Shown: positions 22,035 through 30,934, numbered from the stretch's first letter. The stretch: 31,657 nucleotides of DNA from Aestuariivita sp964402685 (GCA_964402685.1 CAYODE010000025.1:1-31657); one strand, 5' to 3'. Program-made: numbers and translations. Notes: generated by a model from the sequence alone, not told the origin.

Positions 22035-23041
22035 GCCCAGTTTCCTTTTGACATCAGCCCCAGAATCTCAAGCTGTCTCCAATTGATGTACTTTTCGGAC
22101 CATTTGCACCACAGCTCCGGGTTTTGGGTCAGTTGTTCCGTATAGGCCCGATATTCGACTGATGCCGAGTAATGCTGTTTGCGCTCCAGTTCTTCCTGCG
22201 CTTTCTGGGTGAACGTGTCGATGAACTTGGCGTGCAGCAGAACACCCGAGGCTTTTTCGCCGCCCCATTCGTCGTAGACGAGGTTCAAACCACGCGGCAA
22301 AAGCATGTGTGTCGAGCTGACATAGACATACCGGCTGTCCCATTTGACCAGCGGGATCTTGTTCAACGCGGGGGCTAAGGCTGGTTTGTCTGGAAAGAAC
22401 ACGCGCGATCGTGGGCCACCTTGTATCCACAGGTTGCCATACCGCTTGTTCTTTTTCATCGTGTAGTTTCCGCTGTCGAACCAGCAGGCGATGTCCATCG
22501 GATTTTGGCCCTCGGCATACGGCTGATCGTCCAACGCGCCTTTAGGGTACATATCAAGGATCATCGCGCTGAACGACTTGATCGACGACGCGTCCAGCCA
22601 ATCTGTAAGCGCGCGCAGAGGACGGGTATCACAAAACGGATAGACAAAAAATTCGTCAGGATCGACGGTCAGGGTCCAGTGGCCGTGCGCATGTATACGT
22701 TGCAACCAGTTGAGCCAGTCCACACCAAAGCGCGCTTTCTTGTAACTGTTTGGCGTGTGCCATAGCGATACATCTGGTTCGTCTGCCAAATACTCGTACG
22801 AGCCATCAGTGCTATCGTTGTCGACAAAGAAAAAGTGGTTCACGCCAAGGCGGCGATAGTACTCAAGGAAATAGGGGAGCCGAACCTTTTCATTGCGTTG
22901 GGTACTGAACAGAAGAATGTCGCTGGATTTGATTTGATCCGTGCGATCCACAACAGGGCGTAACTGCCGCCGCTTTCGCAACGCCCGCCAACGCCACCGT
23001 CTTCTTGACCATCTCAGGCCATAGGACTGCAAGAGGCCCAA
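22031..23041 (-). CDS. Glycosyltransferase, family 2/92-like
   Basis: A 336-residue transferase. After a very basic N-terminal stretch (WSRRRWRWRALRKRRQLR), the domain shows ILLFSTQRNEKVRLPYFLEYYRRLGVNHFFFVDNDSTDGS and TLTVDPDEFFVYP. The second has the DxD-type metal site of the Glyco_tranf_2_4/GT92 group. The start is a TTG (23039-23041), supported by AAAGGG seven bases upstream. No ATG is available before the catalytic domain. It overlaps the GT14-like gene by 4 bp. Likely cytoplasmic or peripheral, adding sugars to a lipid-linked or LPS acceptor. The sugar is unknown. Confidence 0.82.
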   Translation of the reverse strand: MGLLQSYGLRWSRRRWRWRALRKRRQLRPVVDRTDQIKSSDILLFSTQRNEKVRLPYFLEYYRRLGVNHFFFVDNDSTDGSYEYLADEPDVSLWHTPNSYKKARFGVDWLNWLQRIHAHGHWTLTVDPDEFFVYPFCDTRPLRALTDWLDASSIKSFSAMILDMYPKGALDDQPYAEGQNPMDIACWFDSGNYTMKKNKRYGNLWIQGGPRSRVFFPDKPALAPALNKIPLVKWDSRYVYVSSTHMLLPRGLNLVYDEWGGEKASGVLLHAKFIDTFTQKAQEELERKQHYSASVEYRAYTEQLTQNPELWCKWSEKYINWRQLEILGLMSKGNWA

Positions 23042-23081
23042 CGTTTAACCCTTTATCCCGCGCGGTGCGATACGTAACCTG

Positions 23082-24344
23082 TCAACCTGGCATCAGAACC
23101 AAGCGAAAATGGTCGTCCCACCTTGGCGGAGTAAACCCGCCGGATGGTACTGATTTCTGCTCGACCTTCAGCCCTTTTGACAGGCTTTGCACTAAATTGG
23201 TTAATAAATAGCGGTCTGGCGCTTTCAGGTAAACGGGAATGTCGCCCAAGGTTTCCCGGTAGACGGGCAAATCAAGACATATCACAGGCGTACCTAGCGC
23301 TGCGGCTTCTATCGGCGGCAAGCCATAACCTTCGGCTACGCTCGGACAGATCATCGCGATCGCACCTTGAATGAGAGCGGTCAGCCCTCCGTCAGTTAGC
23401 CCCGACAGTTCTGTTATTGGACTGTCTATTGGCAATGCGTCGAGCCGTGCGAACACCTCTTCGTTGTTCCAGCCGCGTGTTCCACAAATGAACAGTTTGG
23501 GTACACTTTCGGGCTGCATCGACTCTGACAAGCTTTCCCATACATCCAAAAGAAGCGCGTGGTTCTTGCGTGGTTCGATTGTGCCAACAGTAACGAAATA
23601 TGGGGTTTTGGCATCGATGGAGATAGGAAGCCCACTGGGTTCAGGCGACGCAATGGACACACCTAATGGCGCCACGATACCTTTTGGAACGTCTCCCCAA
23701 GCGCGCATGTAACCTTCCGCACGCAACTGCGTGTCTGAAGAATTATAGACGATCTGATCGGCGAAACGCTGAACGCGTTTGAGTTTGGCGCGGAAAGTCT
23801 CTGGTGTTCCGGCTCTTTGATGTTGTGGAAAGTCCAGAGGGATCGTGTCGTGAACCAAAACAACGATATGGGCAGAGATGTCATGACGGAGAGCCCATAG
23901 CGTTCGGTCGGTCAAATTGCTGTGACCAACGTTAAGATAAATGACCTGGTCAGGAAGATGGGAGCGGAGCATTCGACCCAATCGGGATGGCAAGCAGCGT
24001 GCGACACAGAGCTTTCGAAGGTCGCTCTCGGCGCGCCGCACGGGGTCAGATTTCTTTCGCGCGCTAAAGGCAAGTAGATCTGCGGGCCCCCAATCCTTGT
24101 GGCCCTCGATCCGATCCAAAAGTGAGGACATACCCGCCACGTCCAGCAGCACGTATCCAAGGGACGACCGCACAAGGCCAAACGCAGGGGTCGTATCTTT
24201 CACGACATGATTGAGATAGGCGAGCTCAACGCGGTCTATACCTGTCGGAATACGACCCGCTCGACTGACCAAGCGGGTCAGATCCAGCAGCCGAACCGCT
24301 TTGTTATGTGGTGTAGCCGCCAGTTTGATGCCATCTCCATGCAT
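23082..24344 (-). CDS. Glycosyltransferase family 4 (GT-B)
   Basis: A 420-residue GT-B enzyme. The C-terminal donor-binding half has TPYFVTVGTIEPRKNHALLL and the E-x7-E-type element in SVAEGYGLPPIEAAALGTPVI. The N-terminal half (RLLDLTRLVSRAGRIPTGIDRVELAYL) is typical of mannosyltransferase-like capsule/LPS enzymes that begin RLLDLSR. The only in-frame ATG (24344) gives a 41-bp overlap with the galE end. No strong ribosome-binding site is seen, so a shorter product from a non-standard start is possible. It precedes the TTG-started transferase by 40 bp. Confidence 0.85.
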   Translation of the reverse strand: MHGDGIKLAATPHNKAVRLLDLTRLVSRAGRIPTGIDRVELAYLNHVVKDTTPAFGLVRSSLGYVLLDVAGMSSLLDRIEGHKDWGPADLLAFSARKKSDPVRRAESDLRKLCVARCLPSRLGRMLRSHLPDQVIYLNVGHSNLTDRTLWALRHDISAHIVVLVHDTIPLDFPQHQRAGTPETFRAKLKRVQRFADQIVYNSSDTQLRAEGYMRAWGDVPKGIVAPLGVSIASPEPSGLPISIDAKTPYFVTVGTIEPRKNHALLLDVWESLSESMQPESVPKLFICGTRGWNNEEVFARLDALPIDSPITELSGLTDGGLTALIQGAIAMICPSVAEGYGLPPIEAAALGTPVICLDLPVYRETLGDIPVYLKAPDRYLLTNLVQSLSKGLKVEQKSVPSGGFTPPRWDDHFRLVLMPG

Positions 24345-25290
24345 CAGAAATCATTGTACTCAGGTCTGATCTTTTGGGTGCCCAACCAAGTTCAGTCTCG
24401 GCGCGAACCGATCCTGACACAAGGCTTGCAGCATCCCCTGCGCGCCGTGGACCTTCTTTGACGGGGACATCCCGGTTGGTCACAGTTCGCGCGCCCGCAA
24501 TGACCTCGCGCACCGAAAACCCTGTGCCAGAACCCAGATTGAACACCCGGCTGGACTTCCCATCAAGGAGCCAAGTCAATCCAAGAACATGTGCGTCCAC
24601 CAGATCGGACACGTGCACATAGTCCCGGACACAGGTTCCATCGGTCGTATTGTAATCTGTGCCGTTAAGCGTCAGTGCCTCCCGTCTACCGCAAACGGCA
24701 TCCAAAACGAGGGGGATCAGATGTGTTTCCGGTTGGTGGAATTCACCTATCTCTCCGTCGGGGTCACCGCCCGCAACATTGAAGTAGCGAAAGATAACGT
24801 GGTTGAGCCCGTGGCTTTCCCCGAAGTTTGCCAGCATCTGTTCGATCGCGAGCTTGCTGGCACCGTAGGCGTTCAAGGGCTGCTGCGGCGTCGTCTCATC
24901 CAGTAAGACACCGTCTTGATCGCCGTAAGTCGCGCATGTCGAGGAAAATACAAATCGATCGCAACCAGCGCTCAGCGCCGCCTCGACCAGATTGAGAGCG
25001 CCACCCACGTTGCTCCGCCAATAGCGCCCGGGATCCGACATCGCTTCGCCGACAAGTGACAAGGCCGCAAAATGCATCACTGCAATGGGCGAATAGGCGG
25101 CGAATACCTCATCAAGCCGGGCGCTGTCTAAAAGATCACCCTCTTCCAGCGGCCCGAATTTCACCGCGTCTCGCCAGCCGGTTGAGAGGTTGTCAAAAGT
25201 GACCGGAATATAGCCTGCGGTCTTTAACGCCTTGCAGGCATGCGATCCGATGTAGCCTGCGCCGCCCGTAACTAAGACATGTTCCGCCAC
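24304..25290 (-). CDS. galE: UDP-glucose 4-epimerase GalE
   Basis: A 328-residue extended SDR enzyme. The NAD-binding loop is VTGGAGYIGSHACKAL (7-22). The catalytic Ser/Thr region is FSSTCATYG, and the Tyr-x3-Lys pair is in NAYGASKLAIEQ. NLGSGTGFSVREVI and VRDYVHVSDLVDAHVLGL are GalE segments. It interconverts UDP-glucose and UDP-galactose for the neighbouring transferases. The GTG start at 25290 has GGAG eight bases upstream. It lies 22 bp after galU in the same operon. Its 3' end overlaps the GT4 gene by 41 bp. Confidence 0.95.
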   Translation of the reverse strand: MAEHVLVTGGAGYIGSHACKALKTAGYIPVTFDNLSTGWRDAVKFGPLEEGDLLDSARLDEVFAAYSPIAVMHFAALSLVGEAMSDPGRYWRSNVGGALNLVEAALSAGCDRFVFSSTCATYGDQDGVLLDETTPQQPLNAYGASKLAIEQMLANFGESHGLNHVIFRYFNVAGGDPDGEIGEFHQPETHLIPLVLDAVCGRREALTLNGTDYNTTDGTCVRDYVHVSDLVDAHVLGLTWLLDGKSSRVFNLGSGTGFSVREVIAGARTVTNRDVPVKEGPRRAGDAASLVSGSVRAETELGWAPKRSDLSTMISDAWRWHQTGGYTT

Positions 25291-25312
25291 TAGGTCCGCT
25301 CCGCTGGGATCT

Positions 25313-26209
25313 TTATTGCCCGGCCTTTTCCATCGCTACGACTTCGTGCAAGTAACGCAACAGATCGTCACGCAATTCGTCACGTGCCAGCCCGAAAGAG
25401 ACTGTCGCCTGCAAGAAACCTGATTTCGATCCACAGTCAAACCGCTGACCGCGGAACCGAAGCCCGTAAACACCGCCCTTCGGTTTTCCGATTTCCTGAG
25501 CAATAGCATCGGTAAGCTGAATCTCCCCACCAGCACCAGACTTCATCTTGTTCAGGTTGGTCAAAACGGATGGCGTAAGGATGTACCGGCCGATCACAGC
25601 CAAGTTTGAGGGCGCATCGTCCGGTTTCGGTTTTTCAACCATGGACTGTACTTTGACGACCGAACCCATATCTTCCTCGACGTCCAGAATGCCGTAAGAT
25701 GACACGCGATCAGGCGGAACCTCCATCGCCGCGACCATAGAGCCTCCGGTCTCTTCATAGGCTTCGACCATCTGCTGCAAACACGGTTTTTCCGCCGCAA
25801 TAACATCGTCCGGCAACATCACAGCAAAAGGTTCATCCGCGATCAATCGGCGCGCACACCAGACAGCGTGACCCAGACCAAGCGCCTTGTGTTGTCGGAT
25901 ATACGCAATTGCGCCGCTTTCCATATTGGTGGACTTCAATATCGAGAGGAGTTCGTCCTTGCCCTTTTTTCGTAACTCCTGTTCGAGTTGGGGCGAATGA
26001 TCGAAGTAATCCTCTAACGCACCCTTGCCGCGTGATGTGACAAAGATGAATTCCTTGATCCCAGCAGCACGAGCCTCGTCAATCGCATATTGAACCAACG
26101 GTCTATCAACCAAAGTCATGATCTCTTTGGGCACCGACTTGGTCGCCGGTAAGAAGCGTGTGCCCATGCCCGCGACCGGAAAGATCGCCTTGGTTACTTT
26201 TTTTCGCAT
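25313..26209 (-). CDS. galU: UTP-glucose-1-phosphate uridylyltransferase GalU
   Basis: A 298-residue nucleotidyltransferase that makes UDP-glucose from UTP and glucose 1-phosphate. Motifs: FPVAGMGTRFLPATKSVPKE, PLVQYAIDEARAAGI, MLPDDVIA and FDCGSKSGFLQA, all standard for GalU. The ATG is preceded by GAGG at four bases. It stands 22 bp before galE. A 138-bp gap (26210-26347) separates it from the upstream GT2 gene and may contain a promoter, though none is clear by eye. Its product feeds GalE and the GTs of this locus. Confidence 0.96.
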   Translation of the reverse strand: MRKKVTKAIFPVAGMGTRFLPATKSVPKEIMTLVDRPLVQYAIDEARAAGIKEFIFVTSRGKGALEDYFDHSPQLEQELRKKGKDELLSILKSTNMESGAIAYIRQHKALGLGHAVWCARRLIADEPFAVMLPDDVIAAEKPCLQQMVEAYEETGGSMVAAMEVPPDRVSSYGILDVEEDMGSVVKVQSMVEKPKPDDAPSNLAVIGRYILTPSVLTNLNKMKSGAGGEIQLTDAIAQEIGKPKGGVYGLRFRGQRFDCGSKSGFLQATVSFGLARDELRDDLLRYLHEVVAMEKAGQ

Positions 26210-26347
26210 TCAGCCTCGCTCAAAAACGTGTTGTCGTGCCCCTGCGATCTTGGCCGCATCCCATTCGCACATCACATAACCAAGAACCACGCGCCGGGTC
26301 CATCTATCGAACGAATAAATTCCCGGATTGGGCTAATTTTCTGGCAG

Positions 26348-27571
26348 TTACTGGTATTCGGACCAAAGTCCGGCTTCGCGCGCTACTCGCTTGCGAAAGC
26401 GCCACCATTTAAACGGTTGGTCGGAGCGCAGGCTTTTTCCAAAAAGCCCACCTCTTTGTAACCAGTATCCTTGCGGACTGTATTTTCGGGTGTGGCGTAG
26501 TGTCGTTGGCGACAACATGTAGACGCATGCGATCTTGCCAGACCGCGCCGCTTCTTCTGCTCGTCCAAGCAAACGTCGCTTTGACCAGATACGGCCCGAG
26601 ATGTTGACCAAAGTTCGCTCGGAATCCGAAGGGAATTCGTGGAATGTCGTTCCATCATTTCCGAGCGGAGCTGTGGAAGATGGGGTGCGGCTCAGACCCT
26701 CTGCATACCCATCTTTAAGACCTTTGAGCATGCGCCGTACGTCACGCGGTTCCAAACGTCCCTCGACCATATACTTCACAAGTCGCGTGCGTTCGCCCGC
26801 GACGATTTGGGCCCACCGCTCAGCGACAAGCGTGTCAGGACAATGCTTTGTCAGAAAAACTGCCCAACTTGCACCAACCTGCCGTAGATCGCGTGGGGCA
26901 CGGTCTTCGCGTCGCACGGCATTCCCCGCGAACCCATGATGCACCACCGCCATCGGAGCAACTGCCGTCGATGCACCTATTTTGGCGAGGCGCAGGTTCA
27001 AATCCGTTTCATCCAGGAAATAGTGGAAGTTGGAGTCAAACCCGCCAAGTCTCTGCAAAACGGATCGACGGATGGCCATATTTGTGCCTTCCGTCTTGAT
27101 CGCACGCCCCTGTGAAGGCTCCAAAACCACAGGTGCGTCATCTGAAACTTGCAGCGATCGGATCTGCCCCGCCAGGTCAACCGAGAACGCGCGCCATTGC
27201 CAGGAAATCCCGTTTCGACCTCGCACAAAGCCGCCAGATGCGGCAACCTCAGGATCCTTGAACGGCGCAATCAAGTGATGCAACCAGCCGGGTTCTGGCA
27301 CCGCATCATCATCGATAAACGCGATAACGTCGCCAGCCGCCGTTTCGATTCCCAAGTTACGAGCCATCGCTATATTGGGTTGATTGAAAGCAATTGTCTT
27401 GACCGTCGCTGAAAGCGGCCAACGCCGCACCGCATCCAACCCAGATGGATCAGCTACAACGATGATTTCAAAGGGTGCATAGCGGACCTGTGAAATCCCT
27501 GTCAGACATCGGATCAGCGCTTCAGGGCGCTGTCGGCTCACAACAACGACGCTGACCGGTGTGCTGGTCAT
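26348..27571 (-). CDS. Glycosyltransferase family 2
   Basis: A 407-residue GT-A enzyme. The N-terminal fold shows SVVVVSRQRPEALIRCL, and the DxD-like metal site is VIAFIDDDAVPEPGW. The acceptor side carries GTNMAIRRSVLQRLGGFDSNFHYFLDETDLNLRL, the usual ED-x-D-L element of family 2. The C-terminal 130 residues have no clear domain (RIWSKRRLLGRAEEAARSGKIACVYMLSPTTLRHTRKYS). It overlaps kdsB by 4 bp (ATGA) and is translationally coupled to it. No membrane span is obvious. Sugar and acceptor unknown. Confidence 0.87.
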   Translation of the reverse strand: MTSTPVSVVVVSRQRPEALIRCLTGISQVRYAPFEIIVVADPSGLDAVRRWPLSATVKTIAFNQPNIAMARNLGIETAAGDVIAFIDDDAVPEPGWLHHLIAPFKDPEVAASGGFVRGRNGISWQWRAFSVDLAGQIRSLQVSDDAPVVLEPSQGRAIKTEGTNMAIRRSVLQRLGGFDSNFHYFLDETDLNLRLAKIGASTAVAPMAVVHHGFAGNAVRREDRAPRDLRQVGASWAVFLTKHCPDTLVAERWAQIVAGERTRLVKYMVEGRLEPRDVRRMLKGLKDGYAEGLSRTPSSTAPLGNDGTTFHEFPSDSERTLVNISGRIWSKRRLLGRAEEAARSGKIACVYMLSPTTLRHTRKYSPQGYWLQRGGLFGKSLRSDQPFKWWRFRKRVAREAGLWSEYQ

Positions 27572-28368
27572 TCCAGACCCATGTCGGACATCATCTGTTC
27601 GATTTTTGGGACGTCCTCAGGGTTGTTCAGTTCCCAGAACTGGCGTCCCTGTGCCTCAACTTCAACACATAAAACCTGACGTCCGTTTTCCATGAAACGA
27701 AGCTGCTCCAGCCCTTCCAACTGCTCTAAAGGACCCACCGGCCAGCTAGGATACGCCGCCAATGCACTCGGTCTGTATGCATAGACCCCAACGTGATGAA
27801 AAACGGGTGTTGGGTCGTCACCTGCGTACGTCGCCGACGTAAACGGCACCACTTCTTTCGAAAAATACATCGCGTGATGGTTACGGTCGAAAACAGCCGT
27901 GGTTCCCCCAACTCGACCCGCCTTTCGGTCGCTTAAAAGACCGTTGAGCGCGGCGCCATCACAACGCAAGACAGGCGTCGCGATATCGGCGTTCGGTACG
28001 GCGCGAAGGCCATCGACCAAACCTTCGACAAACCAATGGGGCGTCAGGGGGGCATCGCCTTGCAGATTCACCACAATGTCAAATGAACCACCCAGCACTT
28101 CATGCGCTTCGGCGCACCGCTCAGTTCCATTTGCGCAGGTTTCCGAAGTCATCACGACCTCAGCACCAAACCCGACGCACGCGTCCTGAATGCGCGCGTC
28201 ATCCGTCGCAACAACGACATGATCTACACCCTGAACCGCCATTGCGGCACGCCAAGACCGTTCAATCAACGTTTGGGAGTGTCCAGTCACACCAGTCAAA
28301 GCAACCAAGGGTTTTCCCGGGTACCGGGTCGAGGCAAATCGAGCAGGAATTACAATGACAACGGACAT
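27568..28368 (-). CDS. kdsB: KdsB-like 3-deoxy-manno-octulosonate cytidylyltransferase
   Basis: A 266-residue CMP-sugar synthetase. The nucleotide-binding start is VIPARFASTRYPGKPL (6-21). Family segments are HVVVATDD, SGTER-type loop ANGTERCAEA, FHHVGVYAYRPSALAAY and PLEQLEGLEQLRFMENG. It activates Kdo with CTP. Residue 106 is Ala in LQGDAPL, where most KdsB enzymes have Glu (QGDEPL), so a related sugar or a capsule-specific form is possible. ATG 28368 is chosen because AAAGG is six bases upstream; the GTG at 28371 is too close. The start overlaps the cysQ stop, and the GT2 gene overlaps its end. Confidence 0.86.
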   Translation of the reverse strand: MSVVIVIPARFASTRYPGKPLVALTGVTGHSQTLIERSWRAAMAVQGVDHVVVATDDARIQDACVGFGAEVVMTSETCANGTERCAEAHEVLGGSFDIVVNLQGDAPLTPHWFVEGLVDGLRAVPNADIATPVLRCDGAALNGLLSDRKAGRVGGTTAVFDRNHHAMYFSKEVVPFTSATYAGDDPTPVFHHVGVYAYRPSALAAYPSWPVGPLEQLEGLEQLRFMENGRQVLCVEVEAQGRQFWELNNPEDVPKIEQMMSDMGLE

Positions 28369-29165
28369 CACGCGCCTTTCAATTCTACACCAGGCGCATA
28401 CGCGATGAAGAATGGGTTCTCGAACCCCTCTTTGCCGTAAAGCAACGGAGTATGATCATCAAAGCGAACAACCTGACCACCCGCTCCGGCAAGAACGGCG
28501 TGACCTGCAGCTGTATCCCACTCCATCGTGCGACCCACGCGCGGATAAAGGTCCGCTTCGCCCGTCGCAACAAGACAGAATTTCAAAGATGATCCTGCGC
28601 TTGCCATGTCACGCAGTTTGTATTTTGCAATGTAGTTGTCTGTTGTCTCGTCTCGGTGCGATTTACTGGCAACCACCATCAACGCGGAATTATCCGGGGT
28701 ACTGACCGAAATCTCCTGCGTATCACCCGGGCGGGATGGATCGAATGGTCCAATCTCCTCGACGCTTCGACCATCTGCTGTGGTATAAAACATCCTCTGC
28801 CGGGCAGGCGCATACACAACGCCTCGCGTGGGCACGCCCGCCTCGACCAGCGCAATATTGACTGTGAAATCGCCGCGTCGATTGATGAATTCCTTGGTCC
28901 CATCAAGTGGGTCAACAATCAGGAAGGTGTCTCCGGTTTGCTTGTGAGACGCGGCTTGCTCTTCAGTGACCAGCATCACATCAGGAAACATCTCTCGGAG
29001 ACCTTCCGAGATAAGGGCATCTGCCGCTTCGTCTGCAATCGTAACCGGGCTCTCGTCGGATTTGGTTTTCACGGAGAAATCATCGCTGCCATAGATCTCC
29101 ATGATCGTCTCTCCGGCTTCGATCGCAAGTCGTCGCAGCACCGGTATGAGGGATTCATATGACAC
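28368..29165 (-). CDS. cysQ: 3'(2'),5'-bisphosphate nucleotidase CysQ
   Basis: A 265-residue member of the inositol-monophosphatase-like, Mg-dependent phosphatases. Metal-site motifs: VTIADEAAD (41-49), TEEQ (67-70), IVDPLDGTKEFINRRGDF (83-100) and EWDTAAGHAVL. It hydrolyses PAP (and PAPS) to AMP. PAP is the by-product of sulfotransferases, which inhibits them. Placing it first in an operon that ends with a sulfotransferase is coherent. The start is GTG at 29163-29165, with GGAG suitably upstream. An ATG nearby is out of frame. It is divergent from the kpsM-like gene. Confidence 0.94.
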   Translation of the reverse strand: MSYESLIPVLRRLAIEAGETIMEIYGSDDFSVKTKSDESPVTIADEAADALISEGLREMFPDVMLVTEEQAASHKQTGDTFLIVDPLDGTKEFINRRGDFTVNIALVEAGVPTRGVVYAPARQRMFYTTADGRSVEEIGPFDPSRPGDTQEISVSTPDNSALMVVASKSHRDETTDNYIAKYKLRDMASAGSSLKFCLVATGEADLYPRVGRTMEWDTAAGHAVLAGAGGQVVRFDDHTPLLYGKEGFENPFFIAYAPGVELKGA

Positions 29166-29284
29166 TTCAAGCTCTCCGATTTCACTTTGATTGATCTAAA
29201 CGTATGATGCCCTTATGCTCACCCAATAACGGATCGGCAAGAATTCCGTCATAAGTTGAGGCAATCCAATAGGATCTGCAGAAC

Positions 29285-30112
29285 ATGTTTGAACAGGTAC
29301 GGCGTCGCAGCCGGCTGAGCGCTGCCATTGGCATGGCCGAAGTGGTGTATCACTCGGTCGTTCGGGATGTGCGCAAGCAGCATGGAAACGCGGTGATCGC
29401 CATTGGCATCAACATGATGCAGATCGTCATTTTTGTTGGCGTCTTCTATGTGATGTTCGAACTCTTAGGACTTCGAACGGCCGCCGGTGCCATTCGTGGT
29501 GATTTCTTGGTGTATTTGCTGACAGGCATCTTTCTGTACATGACAAACATCAAGACACTTGGGGCAGTCATGGGCGCAGCCAGTTCAACAAGTGCCATGA
29601 TGCAACACGCTCCGATGAACACCATCGTTGCAATCTCAGCAGCAGCCCTCGGGGCGCTCTATATCCAAGTCCTTACTCTTTTTGTGATCCTTTTTGGATA
29701 TCATGTGATCGTCAGCCCGGTCGCAATCGACAATCCCGGTGGCGCCTTCATGATGTTTTTGTTGTCTTGGTTTGTGGGCATTGCCATTGGGCTACTCTTA
29801 TTGGCGTTCAAGCCGTGGTTCCCGACCGCAACGTCGATTATTTCAACCATATACAAGCGTGCGAACATGATTGCGTCCGGCAAAATGTTTGTCGCCAACA
29901 GTTTACCCGGTTTCATGCTTGCGATGTTCGACTGGAACCCCTTGTTCCATATCATCGACCAAGCCCGCGGCTTTGCATTCATCAACTATTATCCTCGAAA
30001 CACGACCTGGGAATACGCGCTGATTGTGGCATGCTGTTTTATCGTTTTGGGCCTGATGGGCGAATTCTTCACCCGCCGTCACGAATCGCTCAGCTGGAGC
30101 GCCCGCAGATAA
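29285..30112 (+). CDS. kpsM: ABC-2 polysaccharide export permease (KpsM-like)
   Basis: A 275-residue inner-membrane protein with about six hydrophobic spans (for example MMQIVIFVGVFYVMFELLG, VLTLFVILFGYHVIV, MMFLLSWFVGIAIGLLLLAF and YALIVACCFIVLGLMGEF). The layout is that of capsular/O-antigen exporters of the ABC-2 type. WNPLFHIIDQARGFAFINYYP matches the family's conserved region (NPL.H..E..R). AGGA lies nine bases before the ATG. No partner ATPase (KpsT) is in the window. The gene is divergent from cysQ and converges on alkB. The exported glycan may be the one built by the neighbouring operon (inference). Confidence 0.85.
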   Translation: MFEQVRRRSRLSAAIGMAEVVYHSVVRDVRKQHGNAVIAIGINMMQIVIFVGVFYVMFELLGLRTAAGAIRGDFLVYLLTGIFLYMTNIKTLGAVMGAASSTSAMMQHAPMNTIVAISAAALGALYIQVLTLFVILFGYHVIVSPVAIDNPGGAFMMFLLSWFVGIAIGLLLLAFKPWFPTATSIISTIYKRANMIASGKMFVANSLPGFMLAMFDWNPLFHIIDQARGFAFINYYPRNTTWEYALIVACCFIVLGLMGEFFTRRHESLSWSARR

Positions 30113-30118
30113 CTGGCG

Positions 30119-30718
30119 TCACTCCACTACGCGAAGCGTAAGATTGATGCGCCCCCCTTTGGGTAGCAGGCTAGATGATCCAAAGCGGATCCGATCAATA
30201 CCGTGATATGTCAGACGGGCATCGCCGCCCATCAAAACGACGTCACCGGATGCCAGCCATGCCGACTCGGTCTTACCGCCGCGTGTCGCATTCCCCATAC
30301 GAAACAGGGCCTCATCGCCGAGAGAAATTGACAGTACAGGCCAAGAGAAATCCGCTTCGTCTTTGTCTTGATGCAAGCCCATCCGTGCGTCTTCGTCATA
30401 GTAGTTGATCAAACAGCAATCAGGAACACGCTCCGTCGATACCAAATCGCGCCAAATTGACAGAATGCGGTCCGGAATCGGAGGCCAAGAGCGACCATTT
30501 GGATGTTCGGCCACATAGCGGTAACCGCGCTTGTCAGAATACCATCCAAGGCGTCCGGCCGAGCTCATCCGGACGCGCATTGGTTTTCCATAAGGCGTAT
30601 CTGGACGGTACAGAGGCGTTACTTTGAGAACGCCGCGCAAATCTTCGACGATCTCTTTCTGCATTGCTGGATCCAAATAAGCTTTGCGGATCTCAAACCC
30701 GCGCACCTTTAGCATCAT
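30119..30718 (-). CDS. alkB: AlkB-family Fe(II)/2-oxoglutarate dioxygenase
   Basis: A 199-residue AlkB-type enzyme. The iron ligands are His116 and Asp118 (GLHQDKDEADFSWP) and His172 (LTYHGIDRI). The 2-oxoglutarate-binding region is GGRINLTLR (Arg190/Arg196). NYYDEDARMGLHQDKD and VLSISLGDEALFRMG are characteristic of the family. It removes methyl lesions from DNA or RNA by oxidative demethylation. It converges on the kpsM-like gene with 6 bp between stops. A control region shared with dnaK lies upstream. Confidence 0.93.
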   Translation of the reverse strand: MMLKVRGFEIRKAYLDPAMQKEIVEDLRGVLKVTPLYRPDTPYGKPMRVRMSSAGRLGWYSDKRGYRYVAEHPNGRSWPPIPDRILSIWRDLVSTERVPDCCLINYYDEDARMGLHQDKDEADFSWPVLSISLGDEALFRMGNATRGGKTESAWLASGDVVLMGGDARLTYHGIDRIRFGSSSLLPKGGRINLTLRVVE

Positions 30719-30794
30719 CGACTGTCACAGTCCCTTCCTGCAAAAAACAGGTCAAATTCCCCTAAAATTCCCTGAAACCCCACGTCCAGAACGG

Positions 30795-30823
30795 TTGCAG
30801 GGCCCGATCACGGTCCTTATATA
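30795..30823 (+). promoter_or_regulatory. Putative housekeeping promoter of dnaK
   Basis: -35 TTGCAG (30795-30800), a 17-bp spacer, -10 TATATA (30818-30823), about 110 bp before the dnaK ATG, in the 216-bp alkB-dnaK gap. I see no CIRCE element and no clear sigma-32 promoter. Confidence 0.6.
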
Positions 30824-30934
30824 CGCCGAGACGCGCAAAAGGCATGCCTTCGCGCTATTCACTTTCGGGGCAGGGATGCCGCAACGGGTCCGGGCCTCGG
30901 ACAATCGCCTTGAATTGAAAAGGGATGAAAAAAC

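Noticed and set aside
30719..30934. CIRCE element or sigma-32 promoter before dnaK
   Set aside because: No CIRCE inverted repeat is present. A CTTGAA at about 30909 has no matching -10 before the start codon; the TTGCAG/TATATA pair fits better.
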